From contig JAPLYU010000001.1 of NCBI GenBank assembly GCA_026395405.1, positions 62,001 through 126,000 of the forward strand: DNA of 64,000 nucleotides, in the 5' to 3' direction. The position numbers and the translations under genes are program-made. Source of the DNA: Candidatus Saccharimonadota bacterium. GTDB taxonomy: Bacteria > Patescibacteriota > Saccharimonadia > Saccharimonadales > Saccharimonadaceae. The notes below the pieces were generated by a model. The model had not been told where the DNA came from. It saw only the letters and a program-made list of their open reading frames with translations, and did no database searches. Numbering within the stretch: position 1 is the first letter of the stretch; the number at the start of each line of letters is the position of its first letter. Positions 16,475-25,738 of this stretch are shown here, in pieces.

Positions 16475-16675
16475 ATGGCTAGAAAACCTACCAAAAAACA
16501 ACGAAAAGAAATCAAAGAAGGTATAAAACAAATGGTAAGGGAGTTTGAGGATACGGGAATGATACAAACTTCTAGGGCTAAATATCACCCTAGCAATAGA
16601 AGAGCAGCGATAAAGCAAGCTTTGGCGATTGAGTACGGCTGGCATCGCGTACACAGAGCTAATTCCCCTAGGTAA
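16475..16675 (+). CDS. Small basic hypothetical protein
   Basis: 66 residues, highly basic (MARKPTKKQRKEIKEGIKQM start). The ATG at 16475 is chosen because it follows GGGAGGG at good spacing; the frame is open further upstream but without a site. Pattern of helices and charge would suit a nucleic-acid-binding protein. No family recognised. Confidence 0.65.
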   Translation: MARKPTKKQRKEIKEGIKQMVREFEDTGMIQTSRAKYHPSNRRAAIKQALAIEYGWHRVHRANSPR

Positions 16676-16684
16676 CCATAAGCA

Positions 16685-16730
16685 TTGCGTTTTAGCGTCA
16701 AGTGGTTATAATGGTCCCTAGCAATTAGGG
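16685..16730 (+). promoter_or_regulatory. arc operon promoter and leader hairpin
   Basis: TTGCGT at 16685-16690 and TATAAT at 16707-16712 (16-base spacer). Immediately downstream CCCTA (16716-16720) and TAGGG (16726-16730) form a small hairpin near the predicted 5' end of the arcA message. arcA has no clear Shine-Dalgarno site. Confidence 0.55.
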
Positions 16731-16758
16731 GGCTAATAAAAACACCGCAGACAAAAAA

Positions 16759-17997
16759 ATGAATGACGCTTTACATATAACATCTGAAATCGGAACTCTT
16801 AAAACTGTTCTGTTGCACCGTCCGGGAGCAGAGCTTGAGAATTTGACCCCAAATTATTTAAAGGATTTATTATTCGATGACATTCCGTTCCTAAGGGTCG
16901 CGCAGGCAGAGCACGATGCATTTGCCGATGTTTTGCGTTCTAGGGGTGTTGAAGTGCTGTATTTGGATCAAATGTCGGCCGAAGCGGTGAATGAGGACTG
17001 GGTCCGTGACCAATTCATACGCGAAATGGTGAACGAATCAAAACAGGGCGACAGGCGCGTGACCGACAGCATTATTGAATACTTATCTCATATGTCACCT
17101 ATCGACATGGTTCATAAAGTCATGTCAGGAATCCGCAAAAGTGAGTTGCCAGTTCCGGAAGAGCATATTCAGCAGTTGCATACAATGATTGAAAAAGACC
17201 CGTATCCTTTTTACTTGGATCCAATGCCGAATTTGTATTTTACACGCGATCCCGGAGCAACTATTGGCAATGGCGTAACTATAAATCGCATGCATTGGCC
17301 GGCCAGACGTCGCGAGTCGCTGTTTTTGAAATATATTATCGAGCATCACCCACGTTTTGCCGGGCAAAATATACCGGTTTGGTATGACCGTAGCAAACGA
17401 TTTTCGATGGAAGGCGGTGATGAACTAGTACTCAGCAGCGAGGTCATGGCAATCGGCATTAGCGAACGAACTACGCCCGAGGCGATTGAGACGATGGCGG
17501 CAAATTTATTTGAAAATTCGCAGTTTAAAAAGATTATTGCTATCGAAATTCCGAAATCGCATGCTTTTATGCATCTGGATACGGTCTTTACAATGATTGA
17601 TTACGACAAATTTACTATTCATCCCGAAATTCGTGACGAAGGTGGCAAGTTGAACATGTTTATCCTGGAACCACGTGAAGGTTCTCGTTATCCGCGAATT
17701 TCCAAAGAAACCGATGTCCAAAAAGTTTTGGAACATGCACTGGGCCGCGAACATATTGATTTGATTGAATGTGGTGGCGGCGATGACATTGCAGCTGCCC
17801 GCGAACAATGGAACGACGGCAGTAATACGCTGGCAATCGCACCTGGCGTGGTTGTGACTTATGACAGAAATTATGTGACGAACCAAAAACTTCGCGAACA
17901 CGGTTTGGAAGTTATAGAGGTAGCCGGAGCCGAATTGGGACGAGGCCGCGGTGGACCGCGCTGCATGAGTATGCCGCTGATTAGAGAGGATATCTGA
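16759..17997 (+). CDS. arcA: Arginine deiminase
   Basis: 412 residues, the usual length. It converts arginine to citrulline and ammonia, the first step of the arginine deiminase pathway. Family segments are clear: ITSEIGTLKTVLLHRPGAEL at the start, PNLYFTRDPGATIGNGVTIN in the middle, ERFSMEGGDEL-like RFSMEGGDELVL, HLDTVFTMI containing the catalytic His, and the C-terminal GRGGPRCMSMPL with nucleophile C402. Its TGA stop is directly followed by the arcB ATG. First gene of arcA-arcB-arcD-arcC. In Saccharibacteria this pathway is known as an energy and pH-protection trait of some host-associated members. Confidence 0.97.
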   Translation: MNDALHITSEIGTLKTVLLHRPGAELENLTPNYLKDLLFDDIPFLRVAQAEHDAFADVLRSRGVEVLYLDQMSAEAVNEDWVRDQFIREMVNESKQGDRRVTDSIIEYLSHMSPIDMVHKVMSGIRKSELPVPEEHIQQLHTMIEKDPYPFYLDPMPNLYFTRDPGATIGNGVTINRMHWPARRRESLFLKYIIEHHPRFAGQNIPVWYDRSKRFSMEGGDELVLSSEVMAIGISERTTPEAIETMAANLFENSQFKKIIAIEIPKSHAFMHLDTVFTMIDYDKFTIHPEIRDEGGKLNMFILEPREGSRYPRISKETDVQKVLEHALGREHIDLIECGGGDDIAAAREQWNDGSNTLAIAPGVVVTYDRNYVTNQKLREHGLEVIEVAGAELGRGRGGPRCMSMPLIREDI

Positions 17998-18987
17998 ATG
18001 GACAGTGTTATTAAAGGCCGCTCGCTTTTGACGCTGAATGATTTTACGTCAGACGAAGTCCGATTAATGTTGCGCACGGCGCATGATTTGAAACATCGAA
18101 AAAAGAATGGGCAAGACCATCGCATGCATGATGGTAAAAATGTTGCTTTGTTGTTCGAAAAAACATCCACCAGAACTCGTTGTGCATTTACGGTTGCTGC
18201 CAACGACTTGGGCGTAGCGCCGGAATTTTTAGGAAAAGACGATATCCAATTAGGCAAAAAAGAAACAGTCGAAGATACGGCCAAAGTTTTGGGCCGTATG
18301 TTTGATGGAATTGAATTTCGTGGTTTCGCGCATGACACCGTCGAGCAATTGGCAAAATTTTCAGGTGTTCCGGTTTGGAACGGTTTAACGGACAAATTTC
18401 ATCCCACGCAAATTTTGGCCGACTTTATGACATTAGAAGAACATATTGGGGAGTTGCAAGGACTGAAACTGGTTTTCGTTGGCGACGGCCGCAATAATAT
18501 GGCTAACAGTTTACTACTAGGCAGTGCGCAACTTGGCCTTGATTTTAGAATTTTGGCACCAAATGAATTACGTCCGGAACAAGAAATTGTTGACTTAGGA
18601 AACAAACTGGCCGAGGAAAATGGCGGTCGAATTACGATTACCGATAATTTTGACGAAGCATTACAGGGTGCGCAAGCAATCTATACTGATGTTTGGGTAT
18701 CAATGGGCGAGGAAGACAAGTTCGCCGAGCGGATTGAACAACTGAAAAACTACCAAGTTAATATGGACATGCTACGCCGGACGGGCAACCCGGACGTAAA
18801 ATTCATGCATTGTTTGCCCGCATTTCATAACCTTGATACGGATACTGCACATAAAGTACACGAACAGTACGGACTTACCGAAATGGAAGTGACCGACGAG
18901 GTCTTTCGTAGTCCGAACAGTATTGTGTTTGACGAAGCAGAGAACCGTATGCATACAATAAAAGCCGTAATGGCACTAACTTTATAA
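17998..18987 (+). CDS. arcB: Ornithine carbamoyltransferase (catabolic)
   Basis: 329 residues. Carbamoyl-phosphate binding motif STRTR at 57-61, HPTQ at 135-138, ornithine-specific SMG loop in DVWVSMGEE (231-239) and HCLPAFH at 271-277 containing the Cys that contacts ornithine. In this operon it should run in the phosphorolytic direction, splitting citrulline with phosphate to ornithine and carbamoyl phosphate. It abuts arcA with no gap, and the ArcD antiporter gene follows after 24 bases. Anabolic use is unlikely since no other arginine biosynthesis gene is nearby. Confidence 0.96.
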   Translation: MDSVIKGRSLLTLNDFTSDEVRLMLRTAHDLKHRKKNGQDHRMHDGKNVALLFEKTSTRTRCAFTVAANDLGVAPEFLGKDDIQLGKKETVEDTAKVLGRMFDGIEFRGFAHDTVEQLAKFSGVPVWNGLTDKFHPTQILADFMTLEEHIGELQGLKLVFVGDGRNNMANSLLLGSAQLGLDFRILAPNELRPEQEIVDLGNKLAEENGGRITITDNFDEALQGAQAIYTDVWVSMGEEDKFAERIEQLKNYQVNMDMLRRTGNPDVKFMHCLPAFHNLDTDTAHKVHEQYGLTEMEVTDEVFRSPNSIVFDEAENRMHTIKAVMALTL

Positions 18988-19011
18988 GAGGGATTAGGAG
19001 CCTCATAAAAT

Positions 19012-20514
19012 ATGAATAGTAAAAAAGAAAGAAAGAACTTGGGACTGCTGTCGCTATCTGCACTGGTTGTGGGTTCGGTAATTGGAAGCGGCGTTTTCAA
19101 CTTGATGACCAATATGTCAACGTCAGCCTCACTGATGGCCATCCTGATTGGCTGGGCTATTACCGGTGTTGGTATGCTATTTTTGGTACTATGTTTTCTA
19201 AACCTTAATAAAAAACGTGCTCATTTAGACGCCGGAATCTATAGCTATGCGGAAGCCGGTTTCGGAAAGTTTATGGGTTTCAACGCAGCCTGGGGGTATT
19301 GGATATCGGCCTGGGTTGGCAATGTGGCCTATGCGACGTTGATGTTTAGCTCGCTAGCTTATTTTTTCAAAATGTTTGACGGAGGGATTAATCCCTTCAA
19401 CGGAAATACATTCATAGCTGGACAAAATATCCCTTCAATCATTGGCGCTTCGGTAGTGCTGTGGGTTGGGCATTTCTTGATTCTTCGCGGCGTAAAATCG
19501 GCCAGCTTTACTAACATAATTGTAACGGCAGCAAAGCTTATCCCGATTGCAATATTTATTTTGACTGCATTTATTGCATTTAAACTCAACATTTTTACGG
19601 CTGATATTTGGGGAACAGCTACAAAGGGATTCGAATTTAACAGCGTGTTCGAACAAGTTCGCAGCACAATGCTGGTAACCGTCTGGGTGTTTATTGGTAT
19701 CGAAGGAGCTGTTATTTTCTCTGGTCGAGCCAAAAAACGTAAAGATGTCGGTAGGGCAACTATTCTTGGCTTTTTAACCGTCCTGTCAATTTATTTGCTG
19801 GTATCGGTATTATCACTTGGAGTAAAAACGAGTCCAGAGCTTGCTGCTCTTGGGCAACCAGGAATGGCAACACTACTGGAATCAATTGTTGGTACGTGGG
19901 GCGCAGTACTGGTAAATATTGGCGTAATCGTATCGATTGCTGGCGCATGGTTGGCATGGACAATGTTTGCATTCGAACTACCATATCAAGCAGCCCTAAA
20001 AGGGACATTCCCTAAGGTATTCGCCTTGGAAAATAAAAACGGTACACCAGTTGTTGCGCTGACAATAACAAATCTGTTAGTGCAGGCTTTTCTATTTACA
20101 TTCCTAATTGATGGATCGGCATATACATTTGCCTTTTCACTAGCGACAACAACAATCTTGGTTCCATACGCATTTACAGCGTTTTACCAACTTAAATATT
20201 CTATGCAAGAAAAAGCGGGAACTTCGCACAGGAATTTGAATATTGCCGTGGGATTGGTAGCAAGTATTTATGCAATCTGGTTGGTATATGCTGCCGGATT
20301 GTCATTCTTACTATTAACTTCTGTAATATATGCGCCAGGTATAGTAATCTTTGCTTGGGCAAGACTAAGCAGCAAGAAGAAAAAAGTATTTGCAATGTGG
20401 GAAATGGGCGTAGCTCTTGCGCTGGTAATACTATGCGTATATACGATTTACCTAATATCGACCGGTCATTTCATTGACGGTGCACTAGAAATCCCATCAT
20501 CAATCTTTCCCTAG
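19012..20514 (+). CDS. arcD: Arginine/ornithine antiporter, APC superfamily
   Basis: 500 residues with about 12 membrane helices. The start of the first helix region (LSALVVGSVIGSGVFNL) is the APC substrate-binding loop and HLDAGIYSYAEAGFGKFMGF is the ArcD/BasC-type signature. It would exchange external arginine for internal ornithine without energy cost, feeding arcA. GAGGGATTAGGAG-type site lies upstream. It is inside the arc operon, between arcB and arcC, which supports the arginine/ornithine assignment over other amino acids. Confidence 0.94.
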   Translation: MNSKKERKNLGLLSLSALVVGSVIGSGVFNLMTNMSTSASLMAILIGWAITGVGMLFLVLCFLNLNKKRAHLDAGIYSYAEAGFGKFMGFNAAWGYWISAWVGNVAYATLMFSSLAYFFKMFDGGINPFNGNTFIAGQNIPSIIGASVVLWVGHFLILRGVKSASFTNIIVTAAKLIPIAIFILTAFIAFKLNIFTADIWGTATKGFEFNSVFEQVRSTMLVTVWVFIGIEGAVIFSGRAKKRKDVGRATILGFLTVLSIYLLVSVLSLGVKTSPELAALGQPGMATLLESIVGTWGAVLVNIGVIVSIAGAWLAWTMFAFELPYQAALKGTFPKVFALENKNGTPVVALTITNLLVQAFLFTFLIDGSAYTFAFSLATTTILVPYAFTAFYQLKYSMQEKAGTSHRNLNIAVGLVASIYAIWLVYAAGLSFLLLTSVIYAPGIVIFAWARLSSKKKKVFAMWEMGVALALVILCVYTIYLISTGHFIDGALEIPSSIFP

Positions 20515-20521
20515 TTAGCTT

Positions 20522-21466
20522 ATGGCAAGTAGAATAGTTATTGCGCTCGGTGGTAATGCCCTTCAAAAACAGGGCGAGGCGAGCGCAATCGACCAACAAA
20601 AAGAAGCTGTTCAAACAGCTCGTCAATTGGTGCCACTAATCGCCCAGGGCCATCAGATTGTGATTGTCCATGGCAATGGTCCCCAAGTCGGTGATATTTT
20701 ATTGCACGAAGAGGCGATTAATACATCGGAAAACCCAACTATGCCGCTGGATAGTTGCGGGGCGATGAGCCAAGGGTCAATCGGTTATTGGTTGCAACAA
20801 GCAATTGGTAATGAACTGAAAAAACAGGGTATTGATATGCCAGTTGCAACAGTTTTGACGCAAACGGTAGTTGATTCGGCTGATGTTGCATTTCAAAACC
20901 CATCGAAACCAATCGGGCCTTTCTATGCCTCTGAATCAGAGGCACGTACGGCGGCCGAGGCCAGAAAATTTGTCGTCAAAGAAGATTCTGGTAGAGGTTG
21001 GCGACGCGTTGTGCCTTCACCAATGCCGAAATCAATCGTTGAGAAACCTGTTATAGAAGAGTTGATTAACAAAGGGTATTTAGTTATCGCTGCCGGTGGT
21101 GGTGGCGTGCCGGTTGTAGAAACAGACGATGGCTTTAAGGGTGTAGAAGCAGTAATTGATAAAGATATGAGCGCTGCAGTTATGGCGGATATGATTGATG
21201 CTGAAACGTTAATAATACTGACATCTGTTGATGCGGTGACGATTCACTTTAGAAAACCGGATGAAACCGCGCTTCACAGGGTTACAGTCGAAGAAATGCA
21301 ACATTATTGCGACACACAGGAATTTGGAGCCGGCAGTATGATGCCAAAAGTTCTGGCGTCAATTGCATTTGTTCAAAAAAAACGCGGTCGCCGAAAAACA
21401 ATTATCGGATCCCTTGATAAAGTGCAACAATCGATAGCCGGCGAAACCGGAACGATTATTTCTTAA
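20522..21466 (+). CDS. arcC: Carbamate kinase
   Basis: 314 residues, normal size. Amino acid kinase fold with RIVIALGGNALQKQGE at the N-terminus, IVHGNGPQVG (phosphate loop), LDSCGAMSQGSIGYWLQQA, GRGWRRVVPSP, AAGGGGVPVV and VIDKDMSAA. Transfers phosphate from carbamoyl phosphate to ADP, giving ATP, CO2 and ammonia: the energy-yielding step of the pathway. It starts seven bases after arcD and overlaps the convergent metallo-beta-lactamase-fold gene by 11 bases. Confidence 0.97.
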   Translation: MASRIVIALGGNALQKQGEASAIDQQKEAVQTARQLVPLIAQGHQIVIVHGNGPQVGDILLHEEAINTSENPTMPLDSCGAMSQGSIGYWLQQAIGNELKKQGIDMPVATVLTQTVVDSADVAFQNPSKPIGPFYASESEARTAAEARKFVVKEDSGRGWRRVVPSPMPKSIVEKPVIEELINKGYLVIAAGGGGVPVVETDDGFKGVEAVIDKDMSAAVMADMIDAETLIILTSVDAVTIHFRKPDETALHRVTVEEMQHYCDTQEFGAGSMMPKVLASIAFVQKKRGRRKTIIGSLDKVQQSIAGETGTIIS

Positions 21467-22094
21467 AAATCACAATTTTTTTATTTAACAAATCAATGGT
21501 TAAACCACTAATTTCCAATTCGTCCATTCGTTCAATCACGTCCCATCCCAGCAGTTTATTAAAATTACCTACGCCTTCAATCGGAAGTTGCAACGGGCTT
21601 CCTTGTGGCTTAAAGTGCATCGGCATAACAATACTAGGGTTAATTTGGCGGACAACTTGAACCGCTTCGTTTGCATCGATAGTGTAATAGCCGCCGACAG
21701 GTATCATTAATATATCAACGTTTCCAATTTCTTGAACTTGTTCGGCACTAAGTATATGTCCCAAATCTCCCAAATGACAAAGTTTTATATTTTCGGTTGA
21801 TATGCAAAAAATAATATTATCTCCGCGTTTTGCGCCACCTTCATTATCATGAAATGATTTGATTCCTTTAATGTCAAAGCCTTTTATACTAAATTCGCCA
21901 GGCCCGTCAATTATTTGAGGGTTATCTGATACTCCATCCGTGTAATTATGATCAAAATGTTGATGTGACACGGTCACGACATCAGCCGTCAGTTCCGCAG
22001 GCAGTTCGCCGATTTGTGGGCCATATGGGTCTAATACTAGTTTAGACTGACTTTTTATTTGGTAAGATGAATGCCCTAGATATTCTATCTTCAT
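21456..22094 (-). CDS. Metallo-beta-lactamase-fold metal-dependent hydrolase (UlaG/UPF0173-like)
   Basis: 212 residues. Start MKIEYLGHSSYQIKS is typical of the UlaG-like branch. Metal ligands are visible in SHQHFDHN (H44, H46, D48, H49), in HLGDLGH, and in the late MPMHFKP. Substrate unknown; members act on lactones, phosphodiesters or cyclic esters. GGGAGGT lies seven bases before ATG 22094; the frame remains open 23 codons further upstream to ATG 22163 but that start lacks family similarity. Tail-to-tail overlap of 11 bases with arcC. Confidence 0.88.
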   Translation of the reverse strand: MKIEYLGHSSYQIKSQSKLVLDPYGPQIGELPAELTADVVTVSHQHFDHNYTDGVSDNPQIIDGPGEFSIKGFDIKGIKSFHDNEGGAKRGDNIIFCISTENIKLCHLGDLGHILSAEQVQEIGNVDILMIPVGGYYTIDANEAVQVVRQINPSIVMPMHFKPQGSPLQLPIEGVGNFNKLLGWDVIERMDELEISGLTIDLLNKKIVIFKK

Positions 22095-22254
22095 ATTTAC
22101 CTCCCGGGAACCATACCTGATGACCCGCCAGTTATGATAATTATTTTATTCTTAACATTCATGGAACACTCCCGCAGTTATTATACGCCTAAAGTATTGA
22201 GGCACCGCTTAGAACGATTGCAAATATGTGTAATTTAGTGTATAATATACACAA

Positions 22255-23952
22255 ATGCCGCCACGAAGTGAAAAAGAAAATAATAGTTTTGAGAAAGCCT
22301 TTGATTTTAAGTCGGAGGTAGATTCAATTGTTAATCGCCCTCTGGTTCCAGACACAATTGACAGCTATGCTGACTACGCCCTTAACGACCTGATTAATGT
22401 GGTTGAGCGCGTAACTAAATCCTATAACTATCAACCGACCATTGGTTTTATTTCGGACAGAAATACCGAAACTGCGGCTTTTAATTATTTTGGTCTTGGT
22501 GATATTGGACTGATGCTTGATAATATTGCCGACCGTGCTGACGAGCTGAAAGACATAGATGGAGTAATTGAAAACCTAGAACCAACGGAAAGAGTTATAA
22601 CACCAGCTGATAGCAGCATGGGGGGTCTGGCTGTCAGACAATGCGATGGTTCATTTGAAAGAAACCGGTCAGTCCCAAAACTAAAAACGTTTTTATTCGT
22701 TTTACATAACGATTTTGATGTCGATATACATGACGACGAACAGGTAAAAATTATATCTGGTTCGATTGAAAGCAGGTCTATACAAAAACGATGTTATTAT
22801 TCAGTCGAGGTCCCAACGCTAGAACGTAGCGCCCTCGTTTGTGACGAGGCTGGCAATACGACATTTGTATTTGATAGTGGTGTTTTGAAAAAACATGGTG
22901 TGGAAAATGGCGATTTGATAAAGCTTAACAAAAAAGAAATTGAAGAATTAATAGACAAAGACCCGAAAGTTGGCCGAAAAGTTTATTATTCTAAGAATTT
23001 TGTCAGTCGTATTGTTGGTGCACTTGAAAACCCTGCAACCGTTAAAAATGAAACCTTTGATGAAAAATCTGACGAAACAGCCGGAAGATACTTGTTACCA
23101 AAAGCTCCAGAAGGAATATTACCGGTTAATGGCATGGTAAGGCTTTGGGGTGTTGGTGGCACATCTATTAGCCAAATTATCGATGATAATCAAGAATTGA
23201 TTGGCCAAACGGCGGATTATCGGTTTGGAGCGCATAAATCTGCTGGCTATTTGCCCGAGCAACAAGACGTCATTCTACGGCTGATTAATGAAAGGGGATT
23301 ACTGAGACTTGCAAGTGAAGATATCCTTTCGGTTAGCGCCATGAGAGATGAATGGGGGGTGTCATACGGAATTATCAAAAGGACTATTGCAGAAAATCGC
23401 GAGCAGATTGGGATAGTTAATAAATATAAATTCCATACCAAAATGGCACCCGGTTATACACCTGAACAACAAGTAATTATTAAAAAATCACTTGAGGAAA
23501 AGGGATTGTTGGACAACGACCCAAAAGACCGTGTGTCAATCCCCGTAATGTCCGAACTTTGGGACCTAGACCCCAAAACTATTAGGAAAGTCATTTCAGC
23601 AAATAACGGGCTTGTCGGAGAAGTTAAGGAATATAAGTTTCATACTCAAACGGCCCCTGGGTATACATCCGAACAGCAAGAGATTATCAGGCAATTGCTG
23701 GAAGAAAAAGGATATTTTAGTGACGAAGCGCCCGAGGGGTTTTTAACTGTTTATTCTATGGCTCAAGCATGGGGCGAAACCCACGCTGTAGTTAGTAAGG
23801 CTGTCGCACACGTAAAAGACGAATTGGGCGACACACCAAAATATAAGTTTGGCAAATTCGGCGGGCGAATCGTACCGGGATATTCACCCGAACAGCAGGT
23901 GATTATCAAACGATATATCGACGAAAAGAGACAGAAAAAAACGTCTAAATAA
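22255..23952 (+). CDS. Protein with four C-terminal helix-turn-helix-like repeats
   Basis: 565 residues, soluble. Residues 1-280 are a mixed region with no family I recognise. From about 285 four repeats of 66-70 residues follow (285-350, 351-419, 420-488, 489-560). Each has a block such as LSVSAMRDEWGVSYGIIKRTI, which fits a helix-turn-helix, then Y-K/R-F, then GY-PEQQ-II---EEKG. The frame has TATAAT (22241-22246) eight bases upstream and no Shine-Dalgarno, so it is probably leaderless. Tandem HTH-like modules suggest a nucleic-acid-binding protein contacting an extended or repeated site. Function not assigned. Confidence 0.75.
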   Translation: MPPRSEKENNSFEKAFDFKSEVDSIVNRPLVPDTIDSYADYALNDLINVVERVTKSYNYQPTIGFISDRNTETAAFNYFGLGDIGLMLDNIADRADELKDIDGVIENLEPTERVITPADSSMGGLAVRQCDGSFERNRSVPKLKTFLFVLHNDFDVDIHDDEQVKIISGSIESRSIQKRCYYSVEVPTLERSALVCDEAGNTTFVFDSGVLKKHGVENGDLIKLNKKEIEELIDKDPKVGRKVYYSKNFVSRIVGALENPATVKNETFDEKSDETAGRYLLPKAPEGILPVNGMVRLWGVGGTSISQIIDDNQELIGQTADYRFGAHKSAGYLPEQQDVILRLINERGLLRLASEDILSVSAMRDEWGVSYGIIKRTIAENREQIGIVNKYKFHTKMAPGYTPEQQVIIKKSLEEKGLLDNDPKDRVSIPVMSELWDLDPKTIRKVISANNGLVGEVKEYKFHTQTAPGYTSEQQEIIRQLLEEKGYFSDEAPEGFLTVYSMAQAWGETHAVVSKAVAHVKDELGDTPKYKFGKFGGRIVPGYSPEQQVIIKRYIDEKRQKKTSK

Positions 23953-23954
23953 AT

Positions 23955-24995
23955 TTATGAAGTCCGTTGTTCGGGGATGACTAATGCTCCGAAACCATCA
24001 ACACCTATTCCCGAATGAGCTGCTGTGGTTCGATGTTCAATAAAGTCTAATATCTCAAGTTGTTGACCACTTGTGTTTGTAGCTAGTCTGAACTTACCTG
24101 ATTTTACTTCGTCACTGTCAGTTTCCTGCTGGACTCGTTTCATTGCCTTGGCGCGTAAATCAACTATTTGGTCAGATTCAAAATGCACAAATCCCAATCG
24201 GACTGCCACATTGCCAAGTTTTCCTTTGGGGTCATGACTGGCGACACCTTCAGCGACATATTCAACGATAGCTTTGTGGGCTTGGTTCCAGCCGGGTCTT
24301 TTTTTTATTGCCTTAAGATCACCATCTTCGTCGATACCAATTATAGGTATAATATTGAAAGCCCCACCTACCACGCTTGCTATACTTGCGACCCTTCCCA
24401 TTCTTCCGCCTTTTCGAAGTCGTTCAAGGTCAGAGAAGGCTTGAGCTAGATATAATCCTTTTGATAATTCCTCGACTCGATTAACTAGCTGTTTTGCGGT
24501 GTCGAATTTACCCTCTTTATTTTCTTGGTCGGCTTGGGCAATTAACAAGCCTTGGCCTATCGAAACGGTTTTGGAATCAAAAACCTCTACCTTTGCTTTA
24601 TATTTGTTTTTTAAAACTTCCGCCGCTGACCTTGCCGAGTCAATGGTCCCGCTCATTTGAGGACCCTTGGTTCCTTTGGTCATATCAATCATCACCATTT
24701 CAGTGATTCCTGTTTCCAATACTGCTTCACCCGTTTCTATAAAATCTTCCGTAGTTGGCATAGAGGTCGTGACCTGTCCTGCATTAAGATGGCGGAGGAA
24801 TTCTGCCTTTTCTTCGTCCGATTCAAATGGGTTGTCAAAAATCGTACTGATACCTTCGTCCGTATCAATATTAATCTTGAGTGGGACTTCTACTAGACCA
24901 GGGTATCCTGTCCTATATTCGTCGGGCATCGAAGAGGCGCTGTCGTGGATGATAGCCACCTTTTCACCGTCAAAAGCTTCAAATTTGTTCGCCAT
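23955..24995 (-). CDS. DegV family protein (fatty-acid-binding)
   Basis: 346 residues. AIIHDSASSMPDEY near residue 15 corresponds to the DSTADLP motif of DegV/FakB proteins, TTSMPTTEDF to their TSQPSPGEF region, and GRMGRVASIASVVGGAFNIIPII to the R-x-G-RI-----G---KI-PI segment. These proteins hold a fatty acid for FakA kinase, feeding exogenous lipids into membranes. That would suit a cell that takes lipids from a host. It has an unusual N-terminal extension of about 12 residues and an insert at 48-65. FakA is not in the window. Confidence 0.85.
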   Translation of the reverse strand: MANKFEAFDGEKVAIIHDSASSMPDEYRTGYPGLVEVPLKINIDTDEGISTIFDNPFESDEEKAEFLRHLNAGQVTTSMPTTEDFIETGEAVLETGITEMVMIDMTKGTKGPQMSGTIDSARSAAEVLKNKYKAKVEVFDSKTVSIGQGLLIAQADQENKEGKFDTAKQLVNRVEELSKGLYLAQAFSDLERLRKGGRMGRVASIASVVGGAFNIIPIIGIDEDGDLKAIKKRPGWNQAHKAIVEYVAEGVASHDPKGKLGNVAVRLGFVHFESDQIVDLRAKAMKRVQQETDSDEVKSGKFRLATNTSGQQLEILDFIEHRTTAAHSGIGVDGFGALVIPEQRTS

Positions 24996-25166
24996 ATGCT
25001 GTGGATAACTTTAACATAATATTTACGGGTTTGCCACTTGAGTGTTATCTGTAGTATCCAAGATAAACAAATCATAACCAGCTTATGAAGTTCTTAAAAT
25101 GTTAATAAATTCACATACATATAAAATTACTAAGCCTATATTAATTGCATAAGGAGGTAAATTGGT

Positions 25167-25715
25167 ATGAGAAGAATATCAAAAATTTTAGCTACGGTTG
25201 CCATTATTTTGGCGCCCTGGGCTGTAAGCGGAACAGCTTTTGCTGCGTCAACGTGTCAGATAGGCTACACGGGACCGGATTCGAACAATATGTGTACATC
25301 CGAGACAAAATTTGCCTGTACAGTTAATAACAATACAAATATTGCAACAGTTACGGAAAATAACCAGTCAGCTGTCAGTGGTACGGTTAACCTAGTGAAT
25401 AATACGACATCGGGTTCAGGCAGTACGGGTTCAGCCACAAATAGTAACGGTGTGACATTTAATGTAACAGTGAAAAACGAAGCCTGCACAGTAGCAGCGG
25501 TTACTCCTGCTACGCCGACTCCAACACCTACCCCAGCCCCAACAACACCAACCGGTGGTGGCGCAGTAGCTCCAGTAAGTAAAGTTGCGGCAACAACGTT
25601 GCCTAACACTAGTGGTGATGTAACTTCAGGTTACTTCGTCATGCTTGCCAGCGTATTGGGTGTGGGCGCATTAGCGTCTTATCTGGTTGCTTCCCTTTAT
25701 GGTCGCAAATCTTAG
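25167..25715 (+). CDS. Secreted repeat protein with LPNTS sorting signal
   Basis: 182 residues. Signal peptide 1-27 (ends AFAAS), one copy of the TGPDSNN...NNNTN...NQSAVSG...NNTTSGSGSTGSATNSN repeat (35-95), a Thr/Pro stalk (112-130), then LPNTS at 145-149, a membrane helix (about 155-176) and a short basic end GRKS. This is a complete cell-wall sorting signal except that the fifth motif residue is Ser instead of Gly. AGGAGG lies upstream of the ATG. The sortase gene follows after 23 bases, so it is the probable dedicated substrate. Confidence 0.82.
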   Translation: MRRISKILATVAIILAPWAVSGTAFAASTCQIGYTGPDSNNMCTSETKFACTVNNNTNIATVTENNQSAVSGTVNLVNNTTSGSGSTGSATNSNGVTFNVTVKNEACTVAAVTPATPTPTPTPAPTTPTGGGAVAPVSKVAATTLPNTSGDVTSGYFVMLASVLGVGALASYLVASLYGRKS

Positions 25716-25738
25716 ATAATTATTAACAAGAGGTTTAT

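Noticed and set aside
22097-22163. A reading of the minus strand just upstream of the metallo-beta-lactamase-fold gene that resembles a Rossmann start (ITGGSSG) of a short-chain dehydrogenase
   Set aside because: The similar peptide is only about eight residues, is interrupted by a stop and needs a one-base shift to join to an ATG. It may be a remnant, but is more likely chance in the leader of the next gene.
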